The position numbers and the translations under genes are program-made. The notes beneath the pieces are model-generated. The model was not told where the DNA came from, did no database searches, and worked only from the letters and a program-made list of their open reading frames with translations. A stretch of DNA of 64,000 nucleotides from Streptomyces finlayi (GTDB lineage Bacteria > Actinomycetota > Actinomycetes > Streptomycetales > Streptomycetaceae), in the NCBI RefSeq assembly GCF_014216315.1, contig NZ_CP045702.1:6138001-6202000 (forward strand), read 5' to 3'. Below, in pieces: positions 9,230 through 17,734 of the stretch (the first letter of the stretch is position 1; every line of letters starts with the position of its first letter).

Positions 9230-10434
9230 AGGGCGCCCTCCGAGCGCAGGGCCGCGATCTGCGGAGCGGAGAGGCCGAGTCCGTCGAGGATCTCCTCGGT
9301 GTCCGCTCCGTGCGGGCGGCCGGCCCAGCGGATCGAGCCGGGGGTCTCCGAGAGGCGGAACAGGACGTTCTGCATCCGCAGCGGGCCCAGCTCCGGGTCG
9401 TCGATCTCGGTGATCGAGTCGAGGGCCCGGTACTGCGGGTCCTCCATCACGTCCCGTACGTCATGGATCGGGGCGATCGCCGCCTCCGCCTTCTCGAACA
9501 CCGAGACGGCCTCCTCGCGGGTGTGCCGGGCGATCCAGTGGCCGACGGCCTCGTCGAGTTCCTCGGTGTGCTCGGCGCGGGTCGTGCCGGCGGCGAACCA
9601 CGGCTCGTCGATCAGTTCCGGGCGGCCGACCAGGCGCATCACCCGTTCGGCGATCGACTGGGCCGAGGTGGAGACCGCGACCCAGTGGCCGTCGGAGGTG
9701 CGGTACGTATTGCGCGGGGCGTTGTTGCGGGAGCGGTTGCCGGTGCGCTCCTGTACGTATCCGAGCTGGTCGTACCAGAGGGGCTGCGGGCCCAGGACCG
9801 TGAGGATCGGCTCGATGATCGCCATATCTACGATCTGGCCCCGTCCGGAGCGGTCCCGTCCGGCGAGCGCCGTCATCACGGCGTACGCGGTGGCGAGTGC
9901 GGCGATCGAGTCGGCGAGGCCGAACGGTGGCAGGGTCGGGGGGCCGTCCGGTTCGCCGGTGATCGCCGCGAAGCCGCTCATGGCCTCGGCGAGCGTGCCG
10001 AAGCCGGGGCGGTGGGAGTACGGGCCGAACTGGCCGAAGCCGGTGACGCGCGCCAGGACCAGACGGGGGTTCACCGCGTGGAGTTCGGCCGGGCCGATGC
10101 CCCAGCGTTCCAGGGTGCCGGGCCGGAAGTTCTCGATGACGACGTCGCTCTCCGCCGCCAGCTTCAGCAGGACGTCACGGCCGCCGGGGCTGGACAGGTC
10201 GAGGGTGAGGTTGCGCTTGTTGCGGCCGAGCAGTTTCCACCACAGGCCGATGCCGTCCTTCGCCGGGCCGTGCCCGCGCGAGGGGTCGGGTTTGCGTGGA
10301 TGCTCGACCTTGATCACCTCGGCACCGAAGTCGCCGAGCATGGTGGCCGCGAGAGGGCCTGCGAAGAGGGTGGCCAGGTCCAGGACGCGCAGACCGGCGA
10401 GGGGGGTGGTCGGGGGAGTGTTCATGGTGTTCAT
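9226..10434 (-). CDS. Family III (CaiB/BaiF) CoA-transferase
   Basis: A 402-residue class III CoA-transferase with LRVLDLATLFAGPLAATMLGD, EVIKVEHP, RNKRNLTLDL, DVVIENFRPGTLERWG and GQFGPYSHRPGFGTLAEAMSG. Such enzymes move CoA between acids in catabolic routes. Where many members carry a catalytic Asp after PG(Y/F), this protein has Gly at about residue 146, a variant I recall in a subgroup of the family. It overlaps the ribokinase stop (ATGA) upstream and the lyase start downstream. Start could also be the ATG at 10425. Together with the lyase it suggests activation and cleavage of a hydroxy-dicarboxylic acid (inference). Confidence 0.85.
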   Translation of the reverse strand: MNTMNTPPTTPLAGLRVLDLATLFAGPLAATMLGDFGAEVIKVEHPRKPDPSRGHGPAKDGIGLWWKLLGRNKRNLTLDLSSPGGRDVLLKLAAESDVVIENFRPGTLERWGIGPAELHAVNPRLVLARVTGFGQFGPYSHRPGFGTLAEAMSGFAAITGEPDGPPTLPPFGLADSIAALATAYAVMTALAGRDRSGRGQIVDMAIIEPILTVLGPQPLWYDQLGYVQERTGNRSRNNAPRNTYRTSDGHWVAVSTSAQSIAERVMRLVGRPELIDEPWFAAGTTRAEHTEELDEAVGHWIARHTREEAVSVFEKAEAAIAPIHDVRDVMEDPQYRALDSITEIDDPELGPLRMQNVLFRLSETPGSIRWAGRPHGADTEEILDGLGLSAPQIAALRSEGAL

Positions 10435-11315
10435 GCGGCATCGATCTCGCTGCGGTAGGGCATGGAGGTGGAGGCGCCCGGCTTCTGTACGCAGAGCGCG
10501 GCGGCCGAGGAGGCCCAGGCCAGCGCCTCCGGTACGGGCCTGCCCTCGCCGAGCGCCACGGCCAGGGTGCCGACGAAGGTGTCCCCCGCGCCGGTCGTGT
10601 CGACGGCCGTGACGGCAGGGGCGGGCAAGTGCAGGGGCGCGCCGTCCCGGGCCGCGTACAGACAGCCCTTCGCGCCGAGGGTGATGACGACCGCCGGGAC
10701 GTGGCGGAGCAGCACCGCCGCCGCGGCCTGCGGTTCGGACAGCCCGGTGAGCGCGGCGGCCTCGTGTTCGTTGGGGATCAGCAGGTCGACACAGTCGAGG
10801 AGCTCGTCCGGGAGCAGTTGTACGGGGGACGGGGTGAGGATCGTCCGTACGCCCTGGGCGCGGGCCGACCGGGCGCCCTCGACCACTGCGGACAGGGGGA
10901 GTTCGAGCTGGAGGAGCAGCAGATCGGCGGCGCCGATGGCGGCCGTCTCGCCGGAACCGAGCGCCGTCATGGTGCTGTTGGCGCCGGGGATCACCACGAT
11001 CGCGTTGCCGCCCTCGTCGTCGACGACGATGTGCGCGGTGCCGCTGGGACCCTCGGCGGTGTGCAGGAGATCGGTGAAGACCCCCGAGTGCTCCAGTTCG
11101 GCGCGGAGCGCGGCGCCGTACACGTCGTCGCCGACCGCGCCGATCATCACCACCTCGCCGCCGGCCCGGGCGGCGGCGACGGCCTGGTTGGCGCCCTTGC
11201 CGCCGGGAACCGTCCGGAACTCGCGGCCGGTCACCGTCTCGCCACGTGCGGGAGCCCGTGCCACGTAGGCGACAAGGTCCATGTTGGTGCTGCCGAGCAC
11301 CGCGATACCGGTCAT
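10431..11315 (-). CDS. rbsK: Ribokinase (PfkB family)
   Basis: A 294-residue PfkB-family sugar kinase that most resembles ribokinase: N-terminal GSTNMDLVAYV, the GGKGANQAVAAARAGG substrate signature near residue 40, LIPNEHEAAALTG and the C-terminal DTTGAGDTFVGTLAVAL with the catalytic Asp and anion hole. ATG 11315 overlaps the preceding ADP-ribosylglycohydrolase stop (ATGA). The expected reaction is ribose plus ATP to ribose-5-phosphate. Placed after four glycohydrolase-fold genes, it could trap ribose released from N-ribosides; this is inference, and related nucleoside kinases share the fold. Confidence 0.88.
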   Translation of the reverse strand: MTGIAVLGSTNMDLVAYVARAPARGETVTGREFRTVPGGKGANQAVAAARAGGEVVMIGAVGDDVYGAALRAELEHSGVFTDLLHTAEGPSGTAHIVVDDEGGNAIVVIPGANSTMTALGSGETAAIGAADLLLLQLELPLSAVVEGARSARAQGVRTILTPSPVQLLPDELLDCVDLLIPNEHEAAALTGLSEPQAAAAVLLRHVPAVVITLGAKGCLYAARDGAPLHLPAPAVTAVDTTGAGDTFVGTLAVALGEGRPVPEALAWASSAAALCVQKPGASTSMPYRSEIDAA

Positions 11316-12679
11316 GGGCGCAGTACCTCCTGGTAGGTCAGATCGGCGAGTGTGTCGAACCCGACGGAGTCGAAGCCCGGGACGGACGAGGCGAGGCGGT
11401 TCTTCAGCGGGGCGGTCCAGCCGGCGGGGAGCGCGGTGGGGCGCCCGGCCAGCAGGCCCGCGAGGGAACCGGCCGTGGCGCCGTTCGAGTCGGTGTCCCA
11501 GCCGCCGGAGACCGCGCATCCGATGGAGCGGCCGAAGTCACCGTCGGCGTGGGTGAGGGCCGCGGCCAGCAGCGCGGCGTTGGGCAGCACGTGCACCCAG
11601 TGGTGGGTGTCCCCGTAGGTGGCGTGGAGCCGGTCGACGGCCTGGTCGAAGTCCGGTGCTCCGTGCGCGGCTTCGATGCCGAGGCGCACCGCCCGCGCGT
11701 ACCGGGAACGGGGCGGCACCACCCGTAGTCCCACGGCCAGGCAGCCGTGCACATCGGTCTCGCCGCCGGCCGCTTCGGCGAGGGCGGCGGCCGTGAACAT
11801 CGCCCCGTACACCCCGTTGGCCGTATGGGTGAGTACGGCGTCCCGATGGGCCTGCGCGGCGGCGGCGGCCGGGTCGCCGGGGTGGGTCCAGCCGTGCACG
11901 TCGGCGCGGATCTGGGCGCCGATCCACTCCCGGAACGGGTTGCGGTACCGGGCGGTGCCCGGTGGTTCCCTGCCGTCGAGCAGATTGCGGTACGCGACCC
12001 GCTCGGCGGTGAAGACGCGGCCCGCCGGGACCTCTTCGAGCCAGAGACGGCCCAGATCGGCCGTGGTGAAGGAACGCCCGTGCCGTCGCAGCAACCGCAG
12101 CGTGAGCAAGGGGTGGTTGAGGTCGTCGTCCTCGGGCATGCCGTCGATGTTCTCCGCGAGGGAGGTGGGCGCCGACCGGCGGTTCCACGGGTACGCGGCC
12201 AGCAGGTCGGCCGGCAGGCCCTCGGCGGTGAACCACGTGCTGAGCGGCCAGTTCCCGGCGGCGCCGGCCAGCGCGCGGATACCGGCGAGCGGCAGCTTCT
12301 CGACGGGCTTGCCCAGCAGGCAGCCTGCGGCCCGGCCCAGCCAGGCCGCGTGGAGCCGGTCGGGTTCGACGAGGACGGGCTCCGTACGGGTGGCGGGCCA
12401 GCGGGGACAGGCGGCCCGGATCTCCTCCAGGCCGGTCGGCTCGTCATCGGCCAAGGGGGAGGGGAGCGCGGCCAGTTCGTCGAGCAGCCCCTCGGCGAGT
12501 GCGCGCAGCCGGGGCGGTGCGGGAGGTTCCGACGCACCGGCGCGTTCGGGAGCGGGGGCGCCGCCCGCCTCGTACCAGCGGCGCTCCACGTCCCGTGCGT
12601 CCCGGCCGTCCTGGGCCGCCTGGCGCAGCTCGTGTCCGACCAGGTCCTCCGGCTGTACCCAGGTCAGGCGTACGTTCAC
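11312..12679 (-). CDS. ADP-ribosylglycohydrolase-fold protein with N-terminal extension
   Basis: A 455-residue DraG/ARH-fold protein. An extension of about 100 residues (starting VNVRLTWVQPEDLVGHELRQAA) precedes the core. The core starts AAWLGRAAGCLLGKPVEKL. The usual TDDT metal motif is replaced by PEDDD at residues 182-186. HTANGVYGAMF and the C-terminal GWDTDSNGATAGSLAG (second metal site) are retained. GTG 12679 overlaps the previous gene stop (GTGA), fixing the start. The activity may be an N- or O-riboside hydrolase rather than a protein de-ADP-ribosylase; substrate unknown. It is the fourth of four paralogues in the operon. Confidence 0.85.
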   Translation of the reverse strand: MNVRLTWVQPEDLVGHELRQAAQDGRDARDVERRWYEAGGAPAPERAGASEPPAPPRLRALAEGLLDELAALPSPLADDEPTGLEEIRAACPRWPATRTEPVLVEPDRLHAAWLGRAAGCLLGKPVEKLPLAGIRALAGAAGNWPLSTWFTAEGLPADLLAAYPWNRRSAPTSLAENIDGMPEDDDLNHPLLTLRLLRRHGRSFTTADLGRLWLEEVPAGRVFTAERVAYRNLLDGREPPGTARYRNPFREWIGAQIRADVHGWTHPGDPAAAAAQAHRDAVLTHTANGVYGAMFTAAALAEAAGGETDVHGCLAVGLRVVPPRSRYARAVRLGIEAAHGAPDFDQAVDRLHATYGDTHHWVHVLPNAALLAAALTHADGDFGRSIGCAVSGGWDTDSNGATAGSLAGLLAGRPTALPAGWTAPLKNRLASSVPGFDSVGFDTLADLTYQEVLRP

Positions 12680-13878
12680 CGGGAGCCGGCCAGGGTCGCG
12701 AAGGCCGCCTCGTGCGCGCGGCGCCTGGCGGTGTCCCGTACGAAGATCTCCCGGGTGACCTCGGCCAGGGTCCTGGCGGGGGCGTGGAGATCGAGGCGGC
12801 TGGCCTCGGCGACCGTCCTCGCCCAGTCGGCCGGTACGGACCGTTCGCCGTGGAGCGCTCCCGCCAGTGCGCCGCTCATCGTGGCGATGGAGTCGCAGTC
12901 GCGCCCGTAGTTGACCGAGCCGAGGACGGCGTGCCGGAAGTCGCCTCCGGCGACGAGCAGCATGCCGAGCGCGACCGGCAGCTCCTCGATGGCGTGCAGC
13001 CGCGAGGGACGGCGGGCGCCCAGGGAAGGGGCGCGGTAGTCCGGGCCAACCGTGTCGAAGGGGGCGACGGCGGCACGCAGGGGAGCCAGCGCCGACTCGA
13101 AGTCGCTGTGTCCGGCGGCGGTTTCGCACACCGTCTCGATCGCCGCGCGGGTCCCGTCCTTGGCGAGCGCCAGGCAGGCGTCGACCACGGTGGTGGGGGT
13201 GGCACCCGGGGCACAGGCGGCGGCGACGGCCGCCGCGAAGACTCCGGCCGCCTCCCTCCCGTACGAGGACTGGTGCGCGCCCGCGACGTCCAGCGCCTCG
13301 GCGTACGCGGCCTGCGGGTGTGCGGCGTTGACCAGCCCGGCGGGCGCCATGTACATCGCCGCCCCGCAGTTGACGATGTTGCCCGAGCCCGCCTCGCGCG
13401 GATCGACGTGCCCGTAGTGCAGCCGCGCCACGATCCACTTCTCGGCGAGGAAGATCCGCTGGAGGGGGAGTGCCTCGGCCTCCAGTTCCGGAATCCAGCG
13501 GGGCGTGGAGATCAGGTCCGGTACGAGGTGGTCCGCGACGGAGTACGCGTCCAGGTGGTCGCGCACGGTGCCGTAGACCCGCACCAGCGCGTGGGTCATC
13601 AAGGTGTCGTCGGTGATGTGGCCGTCGCCCTTGTGGTACGGGGCGATGGGGCGGGCGGTCCGCCAGTCCTCGCCGTACCAGGGGCCCACGATGCCGTCGA
13701 TCCTGCCGCCATGGCGTTCGGCGATCTGTTCCGGGGACCAGCCCTCGACCGGGCCGCCGAGCGCGTCGCCGACGGCGGCGCCGATCAGGGCTCCGGTGAT
13801 CCGGTCATCGAGGGTCAGGGTGGTGGGTGCGGTGGATTTCACGGACGGTGTGGGCGTCATGGATGGTGTGGGCGTCAT
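12676..13878 (-). CDS. ADP-ribosylglycohydrolase-fold protein with canonical metal motifs
   Basis: A 400-residue DraG/ARH-fold protein and the most canonical of the four paralogues. It has LIGAAVGDALGGPVEGW, HITDDTLMTH (first metal site, residues 89-92), NIVNCGAAMYMAPAG and YGRDCDSIATMSGALAG (second metal site). A short repeat MTPTPSMTPTPS at the N-terminus reflects an 18-base DNA duplication, so ATG 13878 and ATG 13860 are both possible starts. It overlaps the upstream gene by 56-74 bases depending on the start, and the downstream gene by four. Predicted Mg-dependent ribosyl hydrolase. Confidence 0.87.
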   Translation of the reverse strand: MTPTPSMTPTPSVKSTAPTTLTLDDRITGALIGAAVGDALGGPVEGWSPEQIAERHGGRIDGIVGPWYGEDWRTARPIAPYHKGDGHITDDTLMTHALVRVYGTVRDHLDAYSVADHLVPDLISTPRWIPELEAEALPLQRIFLAEKWIVARLHYGHVDPREAGSGNIVNCGAAMYMAPAGLVNAAHPQAAYAEALDVAGAHQSSYGREAAGVFAAAVAAACAPGATPTTVVDACLALAKDGTRAAIETVCETAAGHSDFESALAPLRAAVAPFDTVGPDYRAPSLGARRPSRLHAIEELPVALGMLLVAGGDFRHAVLGSVNYGRDCDSIATMSGALAGALHGERSVPADWARTVAEASRLDLHAPARTLAEVTREIFVRDTARRRAHEAAFATLAGSR

Positions 13879-15103
13879 GTCGGAATTGTCCACCCGGGGT
13901 GGCTGGTTCCGTGTCTGCGAGGAGCCCGGCGAGTTCGATGAGATCGGTGCCCGCGAACCGGGGGAGCGCACACCCCGCGAGCGTGCGACAGGCCTCCCGC
14001 CAGCCCGCGGGCACGGTGACGCTCCCGCCGAGTGCGCCGGTCAGTGCCCCGGCGAGGGCGGGAGCGGAGTCGGCCACCCGGGAGAGGCAGGCCGCCGACG
14101 GCACCGCCTGCGCCAGCTCGCCCCGGGCCGCGGTGGCCAGCGCGAGGGCGACCGGCACGGTCTCGGCCGCGGCGATCCCGTAGCTGTAGACGTGGTCGAC
14201 GATCTGATGCTCCAGCACCGGGACCAGGGCGAACGCGCCCGCCGGTTCGCCGGCGAACTCCCGGGCGAGGCGGACGGCGTGCGTGGCGTTGCGGGCGATC
14301 TCGGTGCCCTCCGGGAGCTGGGCGAGCGCCGCGTCCACCGCGGCGTCGACGTCCGCGCCCGCAAGGGCCACGGAGATCGCGGCGGCGACGGCGCGCGCAC
14401 CGTGCACCCCGTCACCGTCCTGGGTGTAGCGGGCGTCGAACTCGGCGAGTGCGGCGGCGGCACCGGGATCGCCCGGGTGGACGACCGCGAGGACGGCGGC
14501 GCGCACACAGGCCGCGTCGTCGAAGAAGTGCGGGTTGTCGTGCCCGGTGGCGGGCGGGCGCAGCCCCGCGGCGAGATTGCCGAGCCCGGCCCGTACGGAG
14601 ATCCGGGCCCGCAGGGGGAGCACGGCGGCCTCGACCTCGGCCGCGCGGGCGCCCGCCTCGGCGACCTTCGCCGCCAGGGCGTTCCAGGCCCGGTCGACGG
14701 CATCGCGCATCCGGCGCTCGACGGAGAGCCCGAGCCCCCGGTCGGCCGCGGCGGCCAGTACCGTACGGGCCGCGAAGGCCGCCCACTCGGCGTCGTCGGA
14801 CGGCCCGAGCCGCAGCGGTTCGGGCGGCTGGTTCAGGGCGATCGGAACGGGCAGGGTGGTCGTGGCGTTCTGCTCGGCGAAGGTGTCGAGCTCCCGGGTC
14901 AGCCGCCGCGTCCACTCCGGCATCCGGGCCGCCCGGTGCCGCGCTGCGGGCCAGCCGGCCGCGTCCCCGGCCGCCAGACCGAGCAGCAACCCTTCGATCC
15001 GGGCCCGACGGCCGGGCGCACGCGTCGTCCTGAGGGCGTCCACGGGCGCCGGGCGGGGGGATGCGGTGGGGCGGGGGGACGTCGTGGGGCGGGCTGTCGT
15101 CAT
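13805..15103 (-). CDS. ADP-ribosylglycohydrolase-like protein, metal motifs degenerate
   Basis: A 432-residue member of the same fold (GLLLGLAAGDAAGWPAARHR), with a proline-rich N-terminus. The first metal motif reads SDDA (residues 102-105) instead of TDDT. The second reads RVADSAPALAG (about 342-352), keeping only one of the two aspartates expected in a D-x-D-S/T motif. Similar shape is kept throughout, for instance QDGDGVHGARAVAAAISVAL. Start ATG 15103 overlaps the previous stop (ATGA). It may be catalytically weak or a structural partner of its neighbours (inference). The C-terminal HDAHTIHDAHT repeat coincides with the DNA duplication noted for the next gene. Confidence 0.8.
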   Translation of the reverse strand: MTTARPTTSPRPTASPRPAPVDALRTTRAPGRRARIEGLLLGLAAGDAAGWPAARHRAARMPEWTRRLTRELDTFAEQNATTTLPVPIALNQPPEPLRLGPSDDAEWAAFAARTVLAAAADRGLGLSVERRMRDAVDRAWNALAAKVAEAGARAAEVEAAVLPLRARISVRAGLGNLAAGLRPPATGHDNPHFFDDAACVRAAVLAVVHPGDPGAAAALAEFDARYTQDGDGVHGARAVAAAISVALAGADVDAAVDAALAQLPEGTEIARNATHAVRLAREFAGEPAGAFALVPVLEHQIVDHVYSYGIAAAETVPVALALATAARGELAQAVPSAACLSRVADSAPALAGALTGALGGSVTVPAGWREACRTLAGCALPRFAGTDLIELAGLLADTEPATPGGQFRHDAHTIHDAHTVREIHRTHHPDPR

Positions 15104-16287
15104 CGTGTTCCCCGTTCGCCGGTGAGTGGCCTGGTGGTGAGCCTGGTGGTGGTGGGCCGGGTGGGGTTGGTCCGGGCCGCGCCCAAGGGGTGCGCGCGGA
15201 GCTCCTCCTCCGCCTCGTCCGGCGTGAGGAGTTCCGCGATGTCCAGCACGTGGTAGCCCCGCATCGAGGGCAGGCAGCTGCCGCGTACCGGGCCGATCGC
15301 CGCAGCCCACTCAGGCGGGATGGCCGACGCCCCGTTCAGTGCCCCGGCCAGGGCTCCCGCCACCGCGGCGGTGGTGTCGGCGTCGCGGCCCATGTTGACG
15401 GCCGTCAGCACCGCCGTACGGAAGTCGCCGCGCGCCGCGGTGAACGCGCCGAACGCCAGGCCCACCGCCTCGGGCGCCAGATCCGTCCAGGGATATCCGC
15501 CGATCACCACCGCCGAACGGACCGCACGCTCACTCGTCAGCCGGTCGGGGTACGAGCGCTGCGCGGCCGACACCGCGCGCCGCAGCGACCGCGCCGTCCA
15601 GGAGTCCATCGGTACGACGGACAGCGCGGCGGCGATCACGGACGCGAGCCCGGCCCCCACCATCGCGGCGGCCACCCCGGCCGCGACCGCCTGCCCGCCG
15701 TAGATGCCCTCCCCGTCGTGACTCACCCCGCCGTCCACCGCCACCAGCCGGGCGGCCTCCGCCGGCCGGCCCGCCGCGAAGACCCCGAACGGCGCGGCCC
15801 GCATCGCGAGACCGTCGCTCCAGGCGTGCCGGTGCTGCGCCGAGATCGGTGCGGCCAGGCCCCGGCGCAGATTCTCCAGCGTGCCGCGCTCACTGAATCC
15901 GGCCCCGCGGAACGGCCCCTCGTCCAGATCGGCGATCCAGTGGTGCCAGGCCCGCTCCACATGGGAGACCGTCAGCGCCGAACCGTGCCGGGCCAGCAGG
16001 AGCCCCGAGAAGATCGCGTACTCCGTGTCGTCCGTGCCCGCGGGGTCCTCGCTCACGAAGCCCTCGATCCGGCCCCAGCGGCGGCGGATCTCGGAGGGCC
16101 GCAGATTCTCCGCCGGTGCGCCCAGCGCGTCCCCCACCGCGAGACCGAGCAGCGCGCCGCGGGCCCGGTCGCGCCGGACCGTCGCCGGGTGGGCGGGGGC
16201 GCGGCCGTCCGTTCCCGTCCCTACCGGCGGGTCCTCGGCGCCCACACCCCCCTGCGGCTCGGCCGGACTGCCTGCCATCAGCTCCAT
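15100..16287 (-). CDS. ADP-ribosylglycohydrolase-fold protein, first gene of operon
   Basis: A 395-residue DraG/ARH-fold protein: GALLGLAVGDALGAPAENL, GTDDTEYA (residues 84-91), DGLAMRAAPFGVF, GIYGGQAVAAGVAAAMVG and NMGRDADTTAAVAGALAG (Asp302, Asp304). Both metal sites look intact. The C-terminal tail is Thr/Arg/Pro-rich. It is the promoter-proximal gene of the operon; 282 bases separate it from the divergent VIT1-type gene. ATG 16287 and ATG 16278 are both possible. Predicted metal-dependent glycohydrolase acting on an ADP-ribosyl or other ribosyl compound. Confidence 0.86.
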   Translation of the reverse strand: MELMAGSPAEPQGGVGAEDPPVGTGTDGRAPAHPATVRRDRARGALLGLAVGDALGAPAENLRPSEIRRRWGRIEGFVSEDPAGTDDTEYAIFSGLLLARHGSALTVSHVERAWHHWIADLDEGPFRGAGFSERGTLENLRRGLAAPISAQHRHAWSDGLAMRAAPFGVFAAGRPAEAARLVAVDGGVSHDGEGIYGGQAVAAGVAAAMVGAGLASVIAAALSVVPMDSWTARSLRRAVSAAQRSYPDRLTSERAVRSAVVIGGYPWTDLAPEAVGLAFGAFTAARGDFRTAVLTAVNMGRDADTTAAVAGALAGALNGASAIPPEWAAAIGPVRGSCLPSMRGYHVLDIAELLTPDEAEEELRAHPLGAARTNPTRPTTTRLTTRPLTGERGTR

Positions 16288-16569
16288 CGCGTCGACCCTT
16301 CGCTCGTACCGGCCGGTTCACCCTCGGTGCGCCACCGGTGGGACCACCTGAGCGATCTGTCCCACGCGAGGACCCCGGCGAGGCCGCCCGGGCCGACAAA
16401 AGGGCCACACGGATGACAGCGGAGACACCCCGCTCAGCAGGGGTCCGAGCCGCTCCCCGGGCAGGTAAGTACGGCCTTCCTTGCTGGCGGGAGACGTTTT
16501 TCGTGCGTAGTTTCGAGGATGTTGGCGGGGGCGGAACGCAGAAGACCGCCTCCGGAGAAGGGGAGAGCT

Positions 16570-17304
16570 GTGTCCATCATCGAGACCGACGCCGTCCTGC
16601 ACGAGTCGCACCGCGACAACCACACCCACCGTGATGTGAACGGTGGCTGGCTGCGTCCCGCGGTGTTCGGCGCGATGGACGGGCTGGTCTCCAACCTCGC
16701 GCTGATGACCGGTGTGGCGGGCGGTTCCGTCTCGCAGCAGACGATCGTGATCACCGGGCTGGCGGGCCTGGCCGCGGGCGCGTTCTCCATGGCGGCCGGC
16801 GAATACACCTCCGTCGCCTCGCAGCGTGAGCTCGTCGAGGCCGAACTCGAAGTCGAGCGAGGGGAGTTGCGTAAGCACCCCAAGGACGAGATGGCGGAGC
16901 TCGCCGCGCTCTACACCTCCCGCGGGGTCGATCCCCTGCTGGCCCACGAGGTCGCCCGGCAGCTGTCCAGGGACCCCGAACAGGCGCTGGAGATCCACGC
17001 CCGCGAGGAACTCGGGATCGACCCCGGCGACCTGCCGTCGCCGCTCGTCGCCGCCGTCTCCTCCTTCGGCGCCTTCGCGCTCGGCGCGCTGCTGCCCGTA
17101 CTGCCCTATCTGCTCGGTGCCACCGCGCTCTGGCCCGCCGTGCTGCTCGCCCTGTTCGGCCTCTTCGGCTGCGGAGCCGTGGTGGCCAGGGTCACCGCCC
17201 GCAGCTGGTGGTTCAGCGGTCTGCGCCAGCTCGTGCTCGGTGGCGCGGCCGCCGCGCTCACCTACGGACTCGGCATGCTCTTCGGCGTGGCGGTCGGCGG
17301 CTGA
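16570..17304 (+). CDS. VIT1/CCC1 family iron/manganese transporter
   Basis: A 244-residue membrane protein of the vacuolar iron transporter family. It has an N-terminal HESHRDNHTHRDVNGGWLRPAVFGAMDG-type segment, then SNLALMTGVAGG, AAGAFSMAAGEYTSVASQREL (metal-binding face) and a cytoplasmic Glu-rich stretch VEAELEVERGELRKHPKDE that in the family binds metal. Three hydrophobic helices close the protein. It probably exports or sequesters Fe2+/Mn2+. GTG 16570 is preceded by a purine-rich ribosome site at 16558-16565. It is transcribed divergently from the glycohydrolase operon. Confidence 0.9.
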   Translation: MSIIETDAVLHESHRDNHTHRDVNGGWLRPAVFGAMDGLVSNLALMTGVAGGSVSQQTIVITGLAGLAAGAFSMAAGEYTSVASQRELVEAELEVERGELRKHPKDEMAELAALYTSRGVDPLLAHEVARQLSRDPEQALEIHAREELGIDPGDLPSPLVAAVSSFGAFALGALLPVLPYLLGATALWPAVLLALFGLFGCGAVVARVTARSWWFSGLRQLVLGGAAAALTYGLGMLFGVAVGG

Positions 17305-17734
17305 TCCGGCGGCCTGCCTGCCGCGGCCGGCTCCCTACCCGTAGTCCCGGGCATTGCCCATGCGCCGACGGTGTGACGTACGTCTTGGTCGACCTCCCTG
17401 GGCGGAACGGCCTTCCACGACGTAAAATGAGTCTCTATACAGGACTACACATAAGTAGTCGTTACTCGGCGGTTTCATTTGCGCGACCGCTGGGCAAGAG
17501 GCGTAGAAACGCGGGCAACGACGCTCGCTCTCTGCGGTCTCCCCCGGGTGCTGACCGGACGACGGTCCACCTCGACTGTTGACTCACCTCCGCCACGTGA
17601 TCGTGGCGTCCGCATGTTGGAACGGACTATCCGCTTTTTGAGAAGCGTTCCATCATGTAACCTGCACGAAATTTCGCAGAGGGCCAACGTCGTCCCTCGG
17701 CACTGCATATGCCACGACGACGACGGGAGAGCCG
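17305..17734 (+). promoter_or_regulatory. 430-base upstream region of gltB with hairpins and a GlnR-like site
   Basis: No gene is seen here. The stretch is less GC-rich than its surroundings. It holds a perfect 7-bp hairpin with a 4-base loop (CGCCACG/CGTGGCG, 17591-17608), an inverted repeat TGGAACG/CGTTCCA with a 21-base spacer (17618-17652), and GTAAC-n6-GAAAT at 17657-17672, one base off the GTnAC-n6-GAAAC form of actinobacterial GlnR boxes. The last lies about 60 bases upstream of the gltB start. The ribosome site GGGAGA is at about 17725. Nitrogen control by GlnR is inference. Confidence 0.45.
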
